This document shows positions 50,915-60,540 of a stretch of DNA of 64,000 bases, piece after piece. The notes under the pieces were generated by a model. That model saw nothing but the letters and a program-made list of their open reading frames with translations. It was not told the origin of the DNA and searched no databases. Numbering within the stretch: the first letter of the stretch is position 1; each line of letters begins with the position of its first letter. The stretch comes from Chitinophagaceae bacterium. Lineage in GTDB: Bacteria > Bacteroidota > Bacteroidia > Chitinophagales > Chitinophagaceae. Where the stretch lies: assembly GCA_019638615.1 (NCBI GenBank), contig JAHBTL010000014.1, forward strand, positions 62,001-126,000. The letters are read 5' to 3'. The position numbers and the translations under genes were made by a program.

Positions 50915-53317
50915 GTGATTAAAATATTCTTCCTTTTCCTTTTAACAGCATTTTCATTACAGACGATTGGCTGCCCGGTGCAATTATCAGTAATGAATGA
51001 AAAGGGTAATGGAATGGAAGGTATAACCGTTAAAAATAGGGCAGCCTTGCTTTTAGGCTATACCAATGCACAGGGAAATATAACGGTGGAGCTTGAAGAA
51101 GGCAAACAATCACTGTTGTTTTATAAAGACGGGAAACAAATATGGGATACAACGATTGTTATACACTGCAACGGCAGCAACCAGTTCAAATTTGTTTTAA
51201 GCGAAAAATGGAATAGCCCAATCCAACTCGATGAAGTAACGGTTTATTCCAAAACAGCAAAACAGTTGATGGATATATCGCCATTCTCCGTTCAGGCAAT
51301 AGATCTGCAAAAAGAGTATAACAAAGGCGGTGATGTAAGTGAGGTACTGAACAGGGCATCAGGAATAAAATTGCGTACCGATGGAACTATTGGCGCTCCT
51401 GTTCAGGTGAACCTTGGAGGATTGCAGGGCAAAGCTGTGCGTATTTTTAAAGACGGTATACCTGTTGAATTATTTGGTCACGGGTTTAATCTCGGCACCA
51501 TCCCTTTGAACATGCTGGAGCGGGTAGAAGTGTATAAGGGTGTGATGCCGTTGTACCTGGCTTCAGATGCGCTTGGCGGAGGTATTAATTTAGTATCGCG
51601 TCAGGAACCGGAGAAAACACTGGAGCTTTCTTACGAGATAGCTTCTTTCAATACCCATCGCGCCACTGTGTATGGATTGTGGCACAACAAGAACCGGAAA
51701 TGGTATATCGGCACCAACAGTTCTTTTAATTATTCAGACAACGATTATAAAGTGCATGTTCCTGTTTATGCAACAGGAACAGGAGTAAGAGTGTATAAAG
51801 ACCTCAGGCGATTTCATGATGCTGTACGCACGTATTATGTTGAGGCTTTTGCAGGCATTCAGAACAGAAAATGGGCTGATGATCTTCGCCTCACGCTTAT
51901 CAGGTCGTCTTTTTACAAAGAGATACAGCACGACGGTATTATGGACAAAGTGTATGGAGAGCCTTTTTCTAAAGAGCAAAATTATACAGGGCTGATCAGC
52001 TATAAAAAAGGGTTCCTCGAAAACAGGTTAAAAGTAAACCTGTTGGGAACTTATAGTTTCTTCAACACAAAATTTATAGATACCGCCACTGTAAGGTACG
52101 GATGGGACGGAGCGCTTATCGGCAGTGGTTTGCGGCGGGGTGAGATTAACCTGGGTAATAATCAGCAATTGGACTATCACTTTTTTTCTTCGAGGCTGAG
52201 CATTTCGTACCGGATTAACAATACGCATACCATAGACTTTAGCGAGCTGTACTACCAGCAAAACCGAAAAGGAAGCGACCCGCTTGGAGCCATTACTGCT
52301 GTTGAAAAAATTGATGTGCTGACCGTGCCCGCGGTATACCGGAAAAACAATATGGGTTTGGGGCTACGTTCGCAATGGTTTAATAAAAGCGTGGAAAGCA
52401 TTGTTGCATTAAAGCATTATTACTTTTCAACTAAAGGCTATACAACAGACAACTTTGGGCTGGGTTGGCGCTCTGCAGTATCCAACAGCCAATTGGGTTA
52501 CCTGGCCGGCTTAAGGTGGAATAACGAACGCTTTATGGCTAAGCTGTCTTATGAGTATGCAAACAGGTTGCCCGATGAGAATGAAATTTTTGGAGATGGC
52601 CTGATGACCAAAGAAAATATGAGCCTTAAGCCGGAGAAAAGCCATAATATCAACATTAACGGGCAATACTCGCTGCAGACAGAATATCATGATCTGACCC
52701 TGTCCGCAGGATTTTTTTACAGGAAAGTAAAGGATATTATTTTCCTGCAATTGGATATACCGTTCAACAGGTATATCAATTATGAACGATCTGAAGTGAA
52801 AGGATTTGAGGTGGAAGCGAATTATACGCCGCATAAATTATTTGATATTGGTTTTAATCTTACCTACCAGGATGTTCGCAGAGTAGATGTGGAATCCATA
52901 TTCGCTTTTCTTGAAGGATCGCGCATTCCCAATGTGCCTTTTTTGTTTGGTAATACATGGTTGCGAAAAGAGCTCAATAATCTCTTCTCAAAAAAGGATC
53001 GTGTGGAGCTTACCTGGAACGGGCATTATACCCACCGTTTTTTCCTGTATGCAATTCCTAAATCGCAGGAGCCTGCATTATTTGGAAAGAATGAAAAAGT
53101 ACAGACCTCGATGATCATTCCCAATAATAACAGGTTGGGCCAGTTTTCACACAACGTTGGGTTGTACTATCATTTCCCAAATAAAAAGTTATCTGTATCC
53201 GCCGAATGCAGAAATCTGGGCAATGTAAGATTATACGACAATTTTAATATTCAAAAACCCAGGCGGTCGTACCATTTAAAATTAGTTTATCAATTCTTAA
53301 ATAAAAATAAAAAATAG
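50915..53317 (+). CDS. TonB-dependent receptor, XusA-like (copy 2)
   Basis: 800 residues from a GTG start (no upstream ATG fits; the signal peptide IKIFFLFLLTAFSLQTIGCP begins here). A short beta-sandwich domain (about 25-95) precedes the plug (VTVYSKTAKQLMDISPFSVQ, VQVNLGGLQGKAVRIFKDGI, ERVEVYKGVMPLYLASDALG) and a barrel ending YHLKLVYQFLNKNKK. Linked by 1 bp to a DUF4374 lipoprotein gene and then a DUF4198 gene. The design parallels 34991-37381 with 33780-34979, though sequence identity is clearly low. Inferred role: xenosiderophore or metal-chelate uptake. Confidence 0.82.
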   Translation: MIKIFFLFLLTAFSLQTIGCPVQLSVMNEKGNGMEGITVKNRAALLLGYTNAQGNITVELEEGKQSLLFYKDGKQIWDTTIVIHCNGSNQFKFVLSEKWNSPIQLDEVTVYSKTAKQLMDISPFSVQAIDLQKEYNKGGDVSEVLNRASGIKLRTDGTIGAPVQVNLGGLQGKAVRIFKDGIPVELFGHGFNLGTIPLNMLERVEVYKGVMPLYLASDALGGGINLVSRQEPEKTLELSYEIASFNTHRATVYGLWHNKNRKWYIGTNSSFNYSDNDYKVHVPVYATGTGVRVYKDLRRFHDAVRTYYVEAFAGIQNRKWADDLRLTLIRSSFYKEIQHDGIMDKVYGEPFSKEQNYTGLISYKKGFLENRLKVNLLGTYSFFNTKFIDTATVRYGWDGALIGSGLRRGEINLGNNQQLDYHFFSSRLSISYRINNTHTIDFSELYYQQNRKGSDPLGAITAVEKIDVLTVPAVYRKNNMGLGLRSQWFNKSVESIVALKHYYFSTKGYTTDNFGLGWRSAVSNSQLGYLAGLRWNNERFMAKLSYEYANRLPDENEIFGDGLMTKENMSLKPEKSHNININGQYSLQTEYHDLTLSAGFFYRKVKDIIFLQLDIPFNRYINYERSEVKGFEVEANYTPHKLFDIGFNLTYQDVRRVDVESIFAFLEGSRIPNVPFLFGNTWLRKELNNLFSKKDRVELTWNGHYTHRFFLYAIPKSQEPALFGKNEKVQTSMIIPNNNRLGQFSHNVGLYYHFPNKKLSVSAECRNLGNVRLYDNFNIQKPRRSYHLKLVYQFLNKNKK

Positions 53318-53318
53318 C

Positions 53319-54575
53319 ATGAAAAGAAGAAGTTTATTTCGTTCGTTGGTTATAGGTCTTTCCGGCCTGGTGATCCTCGCATCCTGCAGTAAAAACAACG
53401 ATACTCCACCTCCTACGGAAGAACCCAGCGAATTTCCTAAAAATGAAACATGGGTTGTTTATGCCGCCACAAGCGGGTGGAGCGGCGGCATCTATACCTT
53501 AAAAGAAAATAAAGCCAGGGAAGTTAACCTTACCAATTTGCCGTTCTTTCAATTAAGCAGTGTGCTGGGAGGAAGAACCCTGGGCAAAACACTGTATAAG
53601 GTAAACAGCGCTTCCAATGCGCAGGGCATACTGAAGATGAATCTGGATGCTTCTAACAAAGTAGTGGAAGATAAATTTTTACCTTCCCTTTCTACAAAAT
53701 ACATTACCAACTACCTGGTGGTGAGCGCTACTGAAGGTTATTACTGGGATGATGTGCGTGGCGGGCTGAAGCTGCAGACATTTAACCCCACGACAATGGA
53801 ACGCACGGGCGAAATTGATTTCAGCTCATTGTCCGAAGGTTATCCTGATGAGTCTGCAGGACAATTGATCATTGCAAAGCGCGATGATAAGCTGTATGTA
53901 GATCTGCTGCTGGACACTTTAGAAACCGGTAACTGGCAGGTAACGCCCAACAAAAAAGAAGTGGCTATTGCGGTGTACGATCTAACAAAAAAAGAAATTG
54001 TAGGCGTAACGAAATTTGAAGGCACTACTCATTTGGGAGTATTTATTGATCATGTTTTATGGAGCCTTGATGAAGTAACACAGGATCTGTATTTTGTAGC
54101 TGTGGGCGATATGAAAGTACAGGATGCCAATTACTCTTCTAAGATCTTACGCATCAAAAAAGGACAAACCACGTTTGACCAGGATTTTTCAATTGATATT
54201 AAAGATTTCCAGTTCAAAGCCGAGTTCAACAGGTTGTTTGTTTACAACAATAAAATATACACTACTATTCCCTCACGCGCTACATCCTACTACGGTGGCG
54301 GTGAGCATGGTGTAAAATACAGGGACGATATTTGGTTCTGGACTGAAATTGATGCAACTACAAAAGTGGCGCGTCGCCTGAACATGCCGGCAGACAGCTT
54401 CTATGGTACACAAAATCCGTTCTACCACAATGGTGAGATCTATTTCCTTTCTAACAATACAAAGGAAAAATTCTTCGGTGTTAATCAATACAACCCGGAG
54501 ACCGGCGTGGTAAAAGAAACTTTCCGTCTTAAAGAGAGCGGACGCCTGAACGGGTTCAACATTATTGTAGATTGA
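53319..54575 (+). CDS. DUF4374 lipoprotein, XusB-like (copy 2)
   Basis: 418 residues. Lipoprotein signal ending ILASCSK (Cys about 23), followed by a Pro/Glu linker and repeated strand segments of propeller type (TWVVYAATSGWSGGIYTLKE, GGLKLQTFNPTTMERTGEID, YHNGEIYFLSNNTKEKF). It shares FNPTTME and KNGQT/KKGQTTFD elements with the lipoprotein at 33780. It begins one base after the receptor's stop codon, so translation is likely coupled. Ligand unknown, probably a ferric siderophore. Confidence 0.75.
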   Translation: MKRRSLFRSLVIGLSGLVILASCSKNNDTPPPTEEPSEFPKNETWVVYAATSGWSGGIYTLKENKAREVNLTNLPFFQLSSVLGGRTLGKTLYKVNSASNAQGILKMNLDASNKVVEDKFLPSLSTKYITNYLVVSATEGYYWDDVRGGLKLQTFNPTTMERTGEIDFSSLSEGYPDESAGQLIIAKRDDKLYVDLLLDTLETGNWQVTPNKKEVAIAVYDLTKKEIVGVTKFEGTTHLGVFIDHVLWSLDEVTQDLYFVAVGDMKVQDANYSSKILRIKKGQTTFDQDFSIDIKDFQFKAEFNRLFVYNNKIYTTIPSRATSYYGGGEHGVKYRDDIWFWTEIDATTKVARRLNMPADSFYGTQNPFYHNGEIYFLSNNTKEKFFGVNQYNPETGVVKETFRLKESGRLNGFNIIVD

Positions 54576-54600
54576 TTTTTTAAAACTCCTAAAAGAATAT

Positions 54601-54621
54601 CTGCTCATATAATGTGAGCAG
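54601..54621 (+). terminator. hairpin between the DUF4374 and DUF4198 genes
   Basis: CTGCTCA (54601-54607) pairs with TGAGCAG (54615-54621) around a TATAATG loop, with no T-run downstream. More likely an intercistronic stabilising hairpin than a true terminator. Confidence 0.35.
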
Positions 54622-54645
54622 GTATTCCAATTATAATTATTAGTC

Positions 54646-55350
54646 ATGAGAATAGTTTCTTTAGTGCTGTCTCTTTTACTGACATTGTCTTGCTCTTCAG
54701 TATTTGCACATGCCATCTGGATAGAATCTTCGTCAGTGGGAGTTAAAGGAAAACAACAAACCGTTCGTGTGTATTATGGAGAATATGAACATGCACAAAT
54801 AGAGAAAACAACAGCCTGGTATTCGGATTTGAATAAGCTCGAGGTATATATTGTTCAGCCGGATCAGTCACGAACAAAATTATCGCTTACAGATAAAGGA
54901 GAGTGGCTGGAAGCCTCTTTTATTCCTGCAACAGAAGGAACATATACCCTATATACCAGCCATGTTGCCAAAGACCTGTGGGAAGAAAAAAGGTTCCAGT
55001 TCAGCTCCTCTGTTATGGTACAGGTTGGTAAAAATCAAAACCCGCCTGCAGGTATACCCGCTTATTGCTTATCAGCGGCTGCCCGGCAATATACTCAGGG
55101 TAATAAAATAACTGTTGCACTAAGCAAACAGGGAAGCGCTTTGGCTGATAAGGAAGTTACTATTATGGCGCCACAGGGATGGGTTAAAAAAATGAAAACC
55201 GATGCGCAGGGAAGCTTAAGTTTTGACGCAGGGTTTGCCGGGATCTACATTATTGAATATGGACAGAATGAGGAAGAAGCCGGCAACTGGAATGGCAGCG
55301 CTTACAAAGAAACATGGCAGACGGTTACAACGAGTGTAGCTGTCAAATAG
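54646..55350 (+). CDS. DUF4198-family periplasmic protein
   Basis: 234 residues. The signal peptide ends SVFAHA and mature sequence starts HAIWIESSSVGVKGKQQTVR, the typical DUF4198 (PF10670) start; YTSHVAKDLWEEKRFQ and a C-terminal Ig-like region (LADKEVTIMAPQGWVKKMKTD) follow. The N-terminal His of the mature form is conserved in related metal-uptake proteins and could bind a metal. It is the third gene of the operon with the XusA/XusB-like pair, absent from the copy at 33-37 kb. Confidence 0.75.
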   Translation: MRIVSLVLSLLLTLSCSSVFAHAIWIESSSVGVKGKQQTVRVYYGEYEHAQIEKTTAWYSDLNKLEVYIVQPDQSRTKLSLTDKGEWLEASFIPATEGTYTLYTSHVAKDLWEEKRFQFSSSVMVQVGKNQNPPAGIPAYCLSAAARQYTQGNKITVALSKQGSALADKEVTIMAPQGWVKKMKTDAQGSLSFDAGFAGIYIIEYGQNEEEAGNWNGSAYKETWQTVTTSVAVK

Positions 55351-55370
55351 ACGAGAATATAAAATAATTA

Positions 55371-55415
55371 CCGGGGTTCAGTGCTATTTGTTTCCTGTAC
55401 CTCCCGGGTTTTTTG
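55371..55415 (+). terminator. possible terminator of the 50.9-55.3 kb operon
   Basis: CCGGG (55371-55375) can pair with CCCGG (55403-55407), followed by a T-run (55409-55415). The loop is long, so the assignment is weak. Confidence 0.3.
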
Positions 55416-55480
55416 TTGTGGATGAATACTTCACAACGGGTAATAAGAGATGATATGCCACGTATGGCTTGTATTACCGT

Positions 55481-55607
55481 TCCTCCTGACTAATTAATAA
55501 TTTGAGGTGGCGGGGCAAGCCCCGAGGGCTCGAATGTAAATAGCCCCCAACCTTGTTAGGGGTAAAAAACAGATGAACAATACAACCCTGAAAGGGTTGA
55601 ATGAGGC
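55481..55607 (+). repeat. REP element B
   Basis: 127 bp that recur in direct orientation at 56881-57007 with most positions identical (shared TGACTAATTAATAA start, CAACCTTGTT core and ACAACCCTGAAAGGGTTGAA end). A GAGGGCTCGAATGTAAATAG segment is found inverted at 56100-56140. Lies just downstream of the RAYT pseudogene, as in REP/RAYT units. Confidence 0.75.
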
Positions 55608-55610
55608 AGC

Positions 55611-55980
55611 CTAGAGCAGGTATTTTTCATTAAATTCAATACCATTTTCTATAAGCAACCTTTTGAATTATTGAATATGTAAAAGCACCATAACTATCCT
55701 GCCACGCTTCAAAATCAGGAAACAATCCACTATTCTTCATCCAGCCATTGCTGGCTATTTTTATATCCTTAATATAATCAGCAAGCGATGTTGAGGGATG
55801 GAGGTCTGAAAAAATGTGAATATGATCTTCTGCTCCATTAATACGATAAAGCTTACACTTTTTATGCTGTATAATTCCCCAAATGTACTTGTAAAGTTGT
55901 TCGCAATTTTCTTCAGCAATAGTCATCTTGCGATGCTTTGTACCAAAAACGATCTGGTAAAAAATCTGACGGTAGCTCAT
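55611..55980 (-). pseudogene. REP-associated tyrosine transposase (RAYT, IS200-like), internal deletion
   Basis: From MSYRQIFYQIVFGTKHRKMT the frame encodes a Y1 transposase with the metal-binding HxH (EDHIHIF) and WQDSYGAFTYSIIQK, then runs into an early stop at 55636. Shifting frame at about 55650 restores LIENGIEFNEKYLL and a stop at 55611-55613, the expected C-terminal end. About 25 codons holding the catalytic tyrosine (YIxNQxxHH region) are missing. It is therefore inactive, but it sits between REP elements B and C in opposite orientation. Confidence 0.8.
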
Positions 55981-56039
55981 AGTGTTTAATTCATTGGTTA
56001 TAAAATGTGATGTATGCACCTGTAATTTACATTAAGTTG

Positions 56040-56135
56040 TCCATATTCAACCCCGCAAACGGGGTTGGTTCGCTTCGTATCCGTCGCCCCCAACCTTGTT
56101 GGGGGCTATTTACATTCAAGCCCTCCGGGCTAAAA
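56040..56135 (-). repeat. REP element C
   Basis: Inverted relative to element B: GCCCCCAACCTTGTTGGGGG and CATTCAAGCCCTCCGGGCTA, preceded by an AACCCCGCAAACGGGGTT hairpin. With B it brackets the RAYT pseudogene. The rest of the 55981-56440 gap holds no gene. Confidence 0.7.
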
Positions 56136-56407
56136 TGCAACACTCCCAATACCTCCAATCATTGAATAGCCTCCCTTGAATGCACAGGCATTCCTGTTGA
56201 GATGTTCTTGTATATATGTCAGGATATATTATATTTTAAATGTCAGGTTTTAGGTTCAGGAATTTGACATTTCAAAACTATACTGATGCCAATCAGTTTA
56301 CGCACAGCAAATGAATTTACTCCTGAATATGTTGAAAAAGATCAGTAAAGGTATTTTAAATAGCTGCAGCCGGTAATTTACCACGGTGTTTTAGTGGTTG
56401 TATTTAT

Positions 56408-56415
56408 TATATTTG
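56408..56415 (+). promoter_or_regulatory. -7 box of the HTH gene
   Basis: TATATTTG matches TAnnTTTG 25 bp before the start codon. A good -33 element at 19 bp is not visible. Confidence 0.45.
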
Positions 56416-56440
56416 TAGCATAACAGCAATTTAACCATTT

Positions 56441-56863
56441 ATGGAAAAAACAATACACCAGGGAAGAAATATTAAACGTTTCAGGGAAATGCTGGGTATC
56501 AAGCAGGAGGGTCTGGCGTTGGAGCTGGGCGATGACTGGAACCAGCAAAAAATATCATTGCTGGAACAAAAGGAAGTGATTGAACCCGGGCTGTTGGAAC
56601 AGGTTGCGAATGCACTGAAAGTGCCGGGGGAGGCGATCAAAAATTTTGATGAGGAAACTGCTATTTTCAACATTCAGCATAACTATGAAGGTTCTACATT
56701 AAATCATAGTTCTAATTATCAATACAATTATCAGCCTGTATTTAATCCATTAGATAAGTGGGCAGAAGAAATTGCAGAGAACCGTAAGCTATATGAGCGC
56801 TTACTGCAAGCCGAAAAGGAGAAGATGGAATTGCTGAAGCAGTTGTTGGAGAAGATGAAGTAA
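56441..56863 (+). CDS. XRE-type helix-turn-helix protein with C-terminal coiled coil
   Basis: 140 residues. The helix-turn-helix is RFREMLGIKQEGLALELGDD and QQKISLLEQKEVIEPGLLEQ (about 13-50), followed by an Asn/Tyr-rich linker and a charged coiled-coil helix (EEIAENRKLYERLLQAEKEK). Such short proteins are widespread in Bacteroidota and often lie alone. It sits between REP elements C and D. No target is evident. Confidence 0.8.
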   Translation: MEKTIHQGRNIKRFREMLGIKQEGLALELGDDWNQQKISLLEQKEVIEPGLLEQVANALKVPGEAIKNFDEETAIFNIQHNYEGSTLNHSSNYQYNYQPVFNPLDKWAEEIAENRKLYERLLQAEKEKMELLKQLLEKMK

Positions 56864-56880
56864 GATAATTGTATTATCAC

Positions 56881-57007
56881 TCCTCTTGACTAATTAATAA
56901 CTTAAGATGCCGGGAAAGCCCGGAGGGCTTGAATGTGAATAGCCCTCAACCTTGTTGGGGGTAAAAAACAGATGAACGATACAACCCTGAAAGGGTTGAA
57001 TAAAGCA
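56881..57007 (+). repeat. REP element D
   Basis: Direct copy of element B (55481-55607). The two copies bracket a 1.3-kb segment with the RAYT pseudogene, element C and the HTH gene. Confidence 0.75.
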
Positions 57008-57057
57008 GAGTAGCTTGGAAGATATGCCTATAAATTGTTATGACCGATAAATATCCC

Positions 57058-58041
57058 TCATTTCCCATACTCACTCGGCGGCACGCCAAATTTCTTTTTA
57101 AACGCCTTTGTAAAATGTGCCTGATGACTGTATCCCGTAATGTCGCTTACCTCCGAAATATTTTTTTCTCCCGATAACAATAACTGCCTTGCCTGTTCCA
57201 TCTTCACTTCCGCTACCATGCCAAACACCGTAGTACCGAATACTTCTTTAAAGCCCTTCTTCAACGTGAATTCGTTAGTGCCTGCCTGCCGGGCAAGATC
57301 AATAAGAGAGCAGGGGTTATGAAGCTGCTTCAGGATGATCTCTTTTGCATAATGTATTTTTTCTACATCTGCGGGCTTCAGTGAACAAAACACTGTACAA
57401 TCATGCGTGGCAAACTGTTCCAGTTGCAACAGCAGCAGCTCAACCACTTTCGCTTCAAGGAAAAGGCGTTTATACATTCCTTTCCTGGTGCAATTGATAA
57501 TAGCATTGATAAGATGCATCATGGCAGGTGTGATCGGCATGTTGTGTTTACCAAGCAATGTGGGCGACTGCTTACGGACAAGGTTTAAAAAATCATCATA
57601 AGCATGGGTATCCCGAAGGTATTTTTTAAACAGCGAAGGCACCAGGTTGATCTCAAGCGTACGCACGCTGCTCGCGCTGAAATGTATAGCGCCTTTTATG
57701 CCGGGCACATAAATAATATTATGCCGGTTGGTAGTAAACGCATACGAATAATTTGAGCTGTTTGTAATATTCGTAACACTGCTGCCGCAAAGATCAAAAT
57801 GCATCTCCACCGTTTCATAATCGCTTTCAAAAAGCAACCTGGTTTCCTGCTTAAGCCGCAGGTCTCCGTAAGCGATATGGATACCTTCAAAAAAAACTTC
57901 CCTGTAGCTGCCGTTACCTAATACATTTTCAATCCCTGTGGTACGCTCGGTAACAGCGCTGTCAGGGTCATAATAGTTTTCGGGAAAATGGTTTTCAAGA
58001 ACCATTTCTGCCAGGTCTTCGCTGTTTATTCTGATCTGCAT
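57058..58041 (-). CDS. AraC-family regulator, PchR/YbtA-like
   Basis: 327 residues. DNA-binding end: CSLIDLARQAGTNEFTLKKGF, KEVFGTTVFGMVAEVKMEQA and ISEVSDITGYSHQAHFTKAF. Its sensing half resembles that of the regulator at 37507 (NIIYVPGIKGAIHFSASSVR, HNMPITPAMMHLINAI). It is divergent from the FyuA-like receptor at 58170, with 128 bp between and TTCCG repeats 21 bp apart, so it is the likely activator of the 58170-64000 operon. Confidence 0.87.
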   Translation of the reverse strand: MQIRINSEDLAEMVLENHFPENYYDPDSAVTERTTGIENVLGNGSYREVFFEGIHIAYGDLRLKQETRLLFESDYETVEMHFDLCGSSVTNITNSSNYSYAFTTNRHNIIYVPGIKGAIHFSASSVRTLEINLVPSLFKKYLRDTHAYDDFLNLVRKQSPTLLGKHNMPITPAMMHLINAIINCTRKGMYKRLFLEAKVVELLLLQLEQFATHDCTVFCSLKPADVEKIHYAKEIILKQLHNPCSLIDLARQAGTNEFTLKKGFKEVFGTTVFGMVAEVKMEQARQLLLSGEKNISEVSDITGYSHQAHFTKAFKKKFGVPPSEYGK

Positions 58042-58058
58042 GATACACGCTTAAAAAA

Positions 58059-58123
58059 TTCCGTATAGGATAAATGTCACTCCGTTTTGCACAAATCGTT
58101 GCTGTTTGGCGCTGCTAATTTTG
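58059..58123 (+). promoter_or_regulatory. promoter and candidate AraC operator for the second FyuA-like operon
   Basis: TTCCGTAT at 58059 and CTCCGTTT at 58080 are 21 bp apart, as in the other AraC-linked promoters of the window. TAATTTTG (58116-58123) is a perfect -7 box about 46 bp before the receptor's start codon. Confidence 0.55.
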
Positions 58124-58169
58124 CAATTCCACAAAGTAATCTCATTTAACACATAATCATTGTCACAGA

Positions 58170-60512
58170 ATGGTCAGATTCATTACAGGGCTTTTTTTTA
58201 TAAGCCTGCTCCAGTCTTATGCCCTCGCACAGGGAGCCGCTTCTTTACAAGGTCATATCCATGCAGAAGACGGCACTCCTGCTGCGGGCGCTACTATCAT
58301 TGTTAAAGAGCTAAAAGCGCAGACCCGTGCAGACGACAACGGTCATTTTATTTTCAAAAATATCCCTGCAGGCTCTTATACGCTTACTGCAACACTGGTC
58401 GGATACGAACCATTGAACAGTGTGATTAAAGTAAGAGAAAACAACAATGCTGATATTCATCTTTCACTTCGCGCTAATTCCCTGCAATTGCAGCCTGTGG
58501 TGGTTACTGCCGAAAAAAGGGAAAATGATATGCAGGATGTCCCGATGGCCGTTTCCGCCATCAGCGGTAAACAAATTGAAAGACGAAAGATCACTGAAGT
58601 AGGCGATCTGCTGCTGTCTGTTCCCAACCTGATGACGATGAACGACGGCGCACCCTCTTTAAGCACTATTGCCATCAGGGGTATTCTTACTTTTTCAACT
58701 GATCCTGCAGTTGGCGTGTATGTGGATGGTGTGCCCATGTTTGACGGTTATTCCAGCTCGCTGCAATTTCAGAACCTGGAAAGAATAGAAGTGCTGCGGG
58801 GACCGCAAAGTACTTTATACGGAAGGAATGCCCTGGGAGGCATCATCAATATTATTACCCGCAAGCCGGATAACGCATTGCACGGCTTTGCCGAAGCGGC
58901 TATCGGCAGCTATGGCAGTCAACGCTACGGGGTAGGATTATCCGGCCCGATTGTAAAAAATAAGTTGTTTGCCGGGTTCACCGGTTTATATGATACCCGA
59001 AACGGGTTCTACACCAATTTATACAATAACAAAAAATATGATAAGCCTGAAACCTGGAACGGTAATGCCTACCTGAAATACCTTGTTTCCGATAAATTTT
59101 CGCTGACCCTGAATGCAAAAGGCGAGTATAACAATGTACGCGGCGCTTTTCCTTACGTGGTAAATGCCGACAGCGCTTTTAAATACCCGTATACGATCAA
59201 CCAGGATGGCGCTAACCTGGAAAAAAGAAAACTGTACACTGCCTCGCTGACGGCGCAGTACAAAACCGGGTCAACGCAGTTTTCCTCTACTACCGCTTAC
59301 ACCTATTTGAGTGATACCTATGAGAATTATGATGCGGATTACAGTCCTTACAACATGGTCGTTTTTGAAATGCCCCTTCAAAAGCAGAAAACATTTACCC
59401 AGGATTTTCGTATGACAGGCGATTATGGTAAGCATATAAAGCTGACCGCCGGTATTTTCGGGTTCATAGATACAAAACCGTCTCAAACGGTATATATATA
59501 CGGAGAAGACGCGGCAATGATGGATCCGAACGCTCCTTACACCAGCAATATTTATGCGGAAAGAAAAATATACGGCATTGCAGGATACGCTAACCTTGAT
59601 TATGCGATAAATGATCAATGGACCGTTACAGGAGGACTGCGTTATGACTACGACAGCCGTAATATTTCGTTTTCCACGGATTTTGTGAAACCGCCCGATC
59701 CGCCAATGGTGATTACGCCTGAACAGAAATTAAAAGGCAATGACAAAGCCTTTTCTCCAAAGCTTAGTGTAAGCTTTAAGCCCGGCGCGGATAAAATGAT
59801 CTATGCGACCTACGCGAGAGGATTTCATGCAGGCGGCTTCAACCAGTATACCAGCGATCCTGACCTACTGAACTATAAGCCGGAATATACTGACAATTTT
59901 GAGCTGGGCTTTAAATCGGAATGGTTCAATCACCGCCTGCGGGCTAATGCTGCCCTGTTCTATACCGACTGGAAAGACCAGCAACAAACATTGATGCTGC
60001 CGCAGAATGCTACGGAAAATGTGGGGCGTCTTGTCAACAAGGGAGCAGAGCTGGAACTGACAGGATTATTGGCAAAAGGGCTGGAGCTGAATTACAACCT
60101 GGGCATTGTTCAGTCTGAATACAAAACGCTGATACTCCCTGATGATTCCGGCAGCGATAATAAAAATTACAAAGGCAACAAACAGGTATTTACCCCGGCG
60201 TTTACTTCGGCTATTTCTTTGAGCTACCGTTACAGCTTCAATGATCATAGCAGCTTATATGTTTCTCCCGAATGGAAATACCTGGGTAAACAATACATGA
60301 CTTATTACAACGACCTGGTGCAGGATCCTTTCAGCCTCATTAATGCATCGCTCGGTTTTCAATACCGTTTCATGGAGATCAGCCTGTGGGCAAAAAATAT
60401 CGGTGACGCCCGCTACCTGGCCTTTGCCTATGCCACACAAACAAGAGCCACTTCTCCCGTGCTGTTGGGTATGCCGCGCACCTATGGTGTAACGCTTAAA
60501 GCGAGGTTCTAA
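58170..60512 (+). CDS. TonB-dependent siderophore receptor, FyuA-like (copy 2)
   Basis: 780 residues, paralogous along its length to the receptor at 17071: signal peptide (SYALAQG), carboxypeptidase-like domain (about 25-105), VVVTAEKRENDMQDVPMAVS, IAIRGILTFSTDPAVGVYVD, ERIEVLRGPQSTLYGRNALG, TYARGFHAGGFNQY, and the end YLAFAYATQTRATSP...GVTLKARF. It has its own divergent AraC gene. The ATPase gene follows after 28 bp. The substrate is inferred to be a siderophore-like chelate different from that of copy 1. Confidence 0.84.
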   Translation: MVRFITGLFFISLLQSYALAQGAASLQGHIHAEDGTPAAGATIIVKELKAQTRADDNGHFIFKNIPAGSYTLTATLVGYEPLNSVIKVRENNNADIHLSLRANSLQLQPVVVTAEKRENDMQDVPMAVSAISGKQIERRKITEVGDLLLSVPNLMTMNDGAPSLSTIAIRGILTFSTDPAVGVYVDGVPMFDGYSSSLQFQNLERIEVLRGPQSTLYGRNALGGIINIITRKPDNALHGFAEAAIGSYGSQRYGVGLSGPIVKNKLFAGFTGLYDTRNGFYTNLYNNKKYDKPETWNGNAYLKYLVSDKFSLTLNAKGEYNNVRGAFPYVVNADSAFKYPYTINQDGANLEKRKLYTASLTAQYKTGSTQFSSTTAYTYLSDTYENYDADYSPYNMVVFEMPLQKQKTFTQDFRMTGDYGKHIKLTAGIFGFIDTKPSQTVYIYGEDAAMMDPNAPYTSNIYAERKIYGIAGYANLDYAINDQWTVTGGLRYDYDSRNISFSTDFVKPPDPPMVITPEQKLKGNDKAFSPKLSVSFKPGADKMIYATYARGFHAGGFNQYTSDPDLLNYKPEYTDNFELGFKSEWFNHRLRANAALFYTDWKDQQQTLMLPQNATENVGRLVNKGAELELTGLLAKGLELNYNLGIVQSEYKTLILPDDSGSDNKNYKGNKQVFTPAFTSAISLSYRYSFNDHSSLYVSPEWKYLGKQYMTYYNDLVQDPFSLINASLGFQYRFMEISLWAKNIGDARYLAFAYATQTRATSPVLLGMPRTYGVTLKARF

Positions 60513-60540
60513 AAAATGAAAATAAAAAGAGATATAAACT

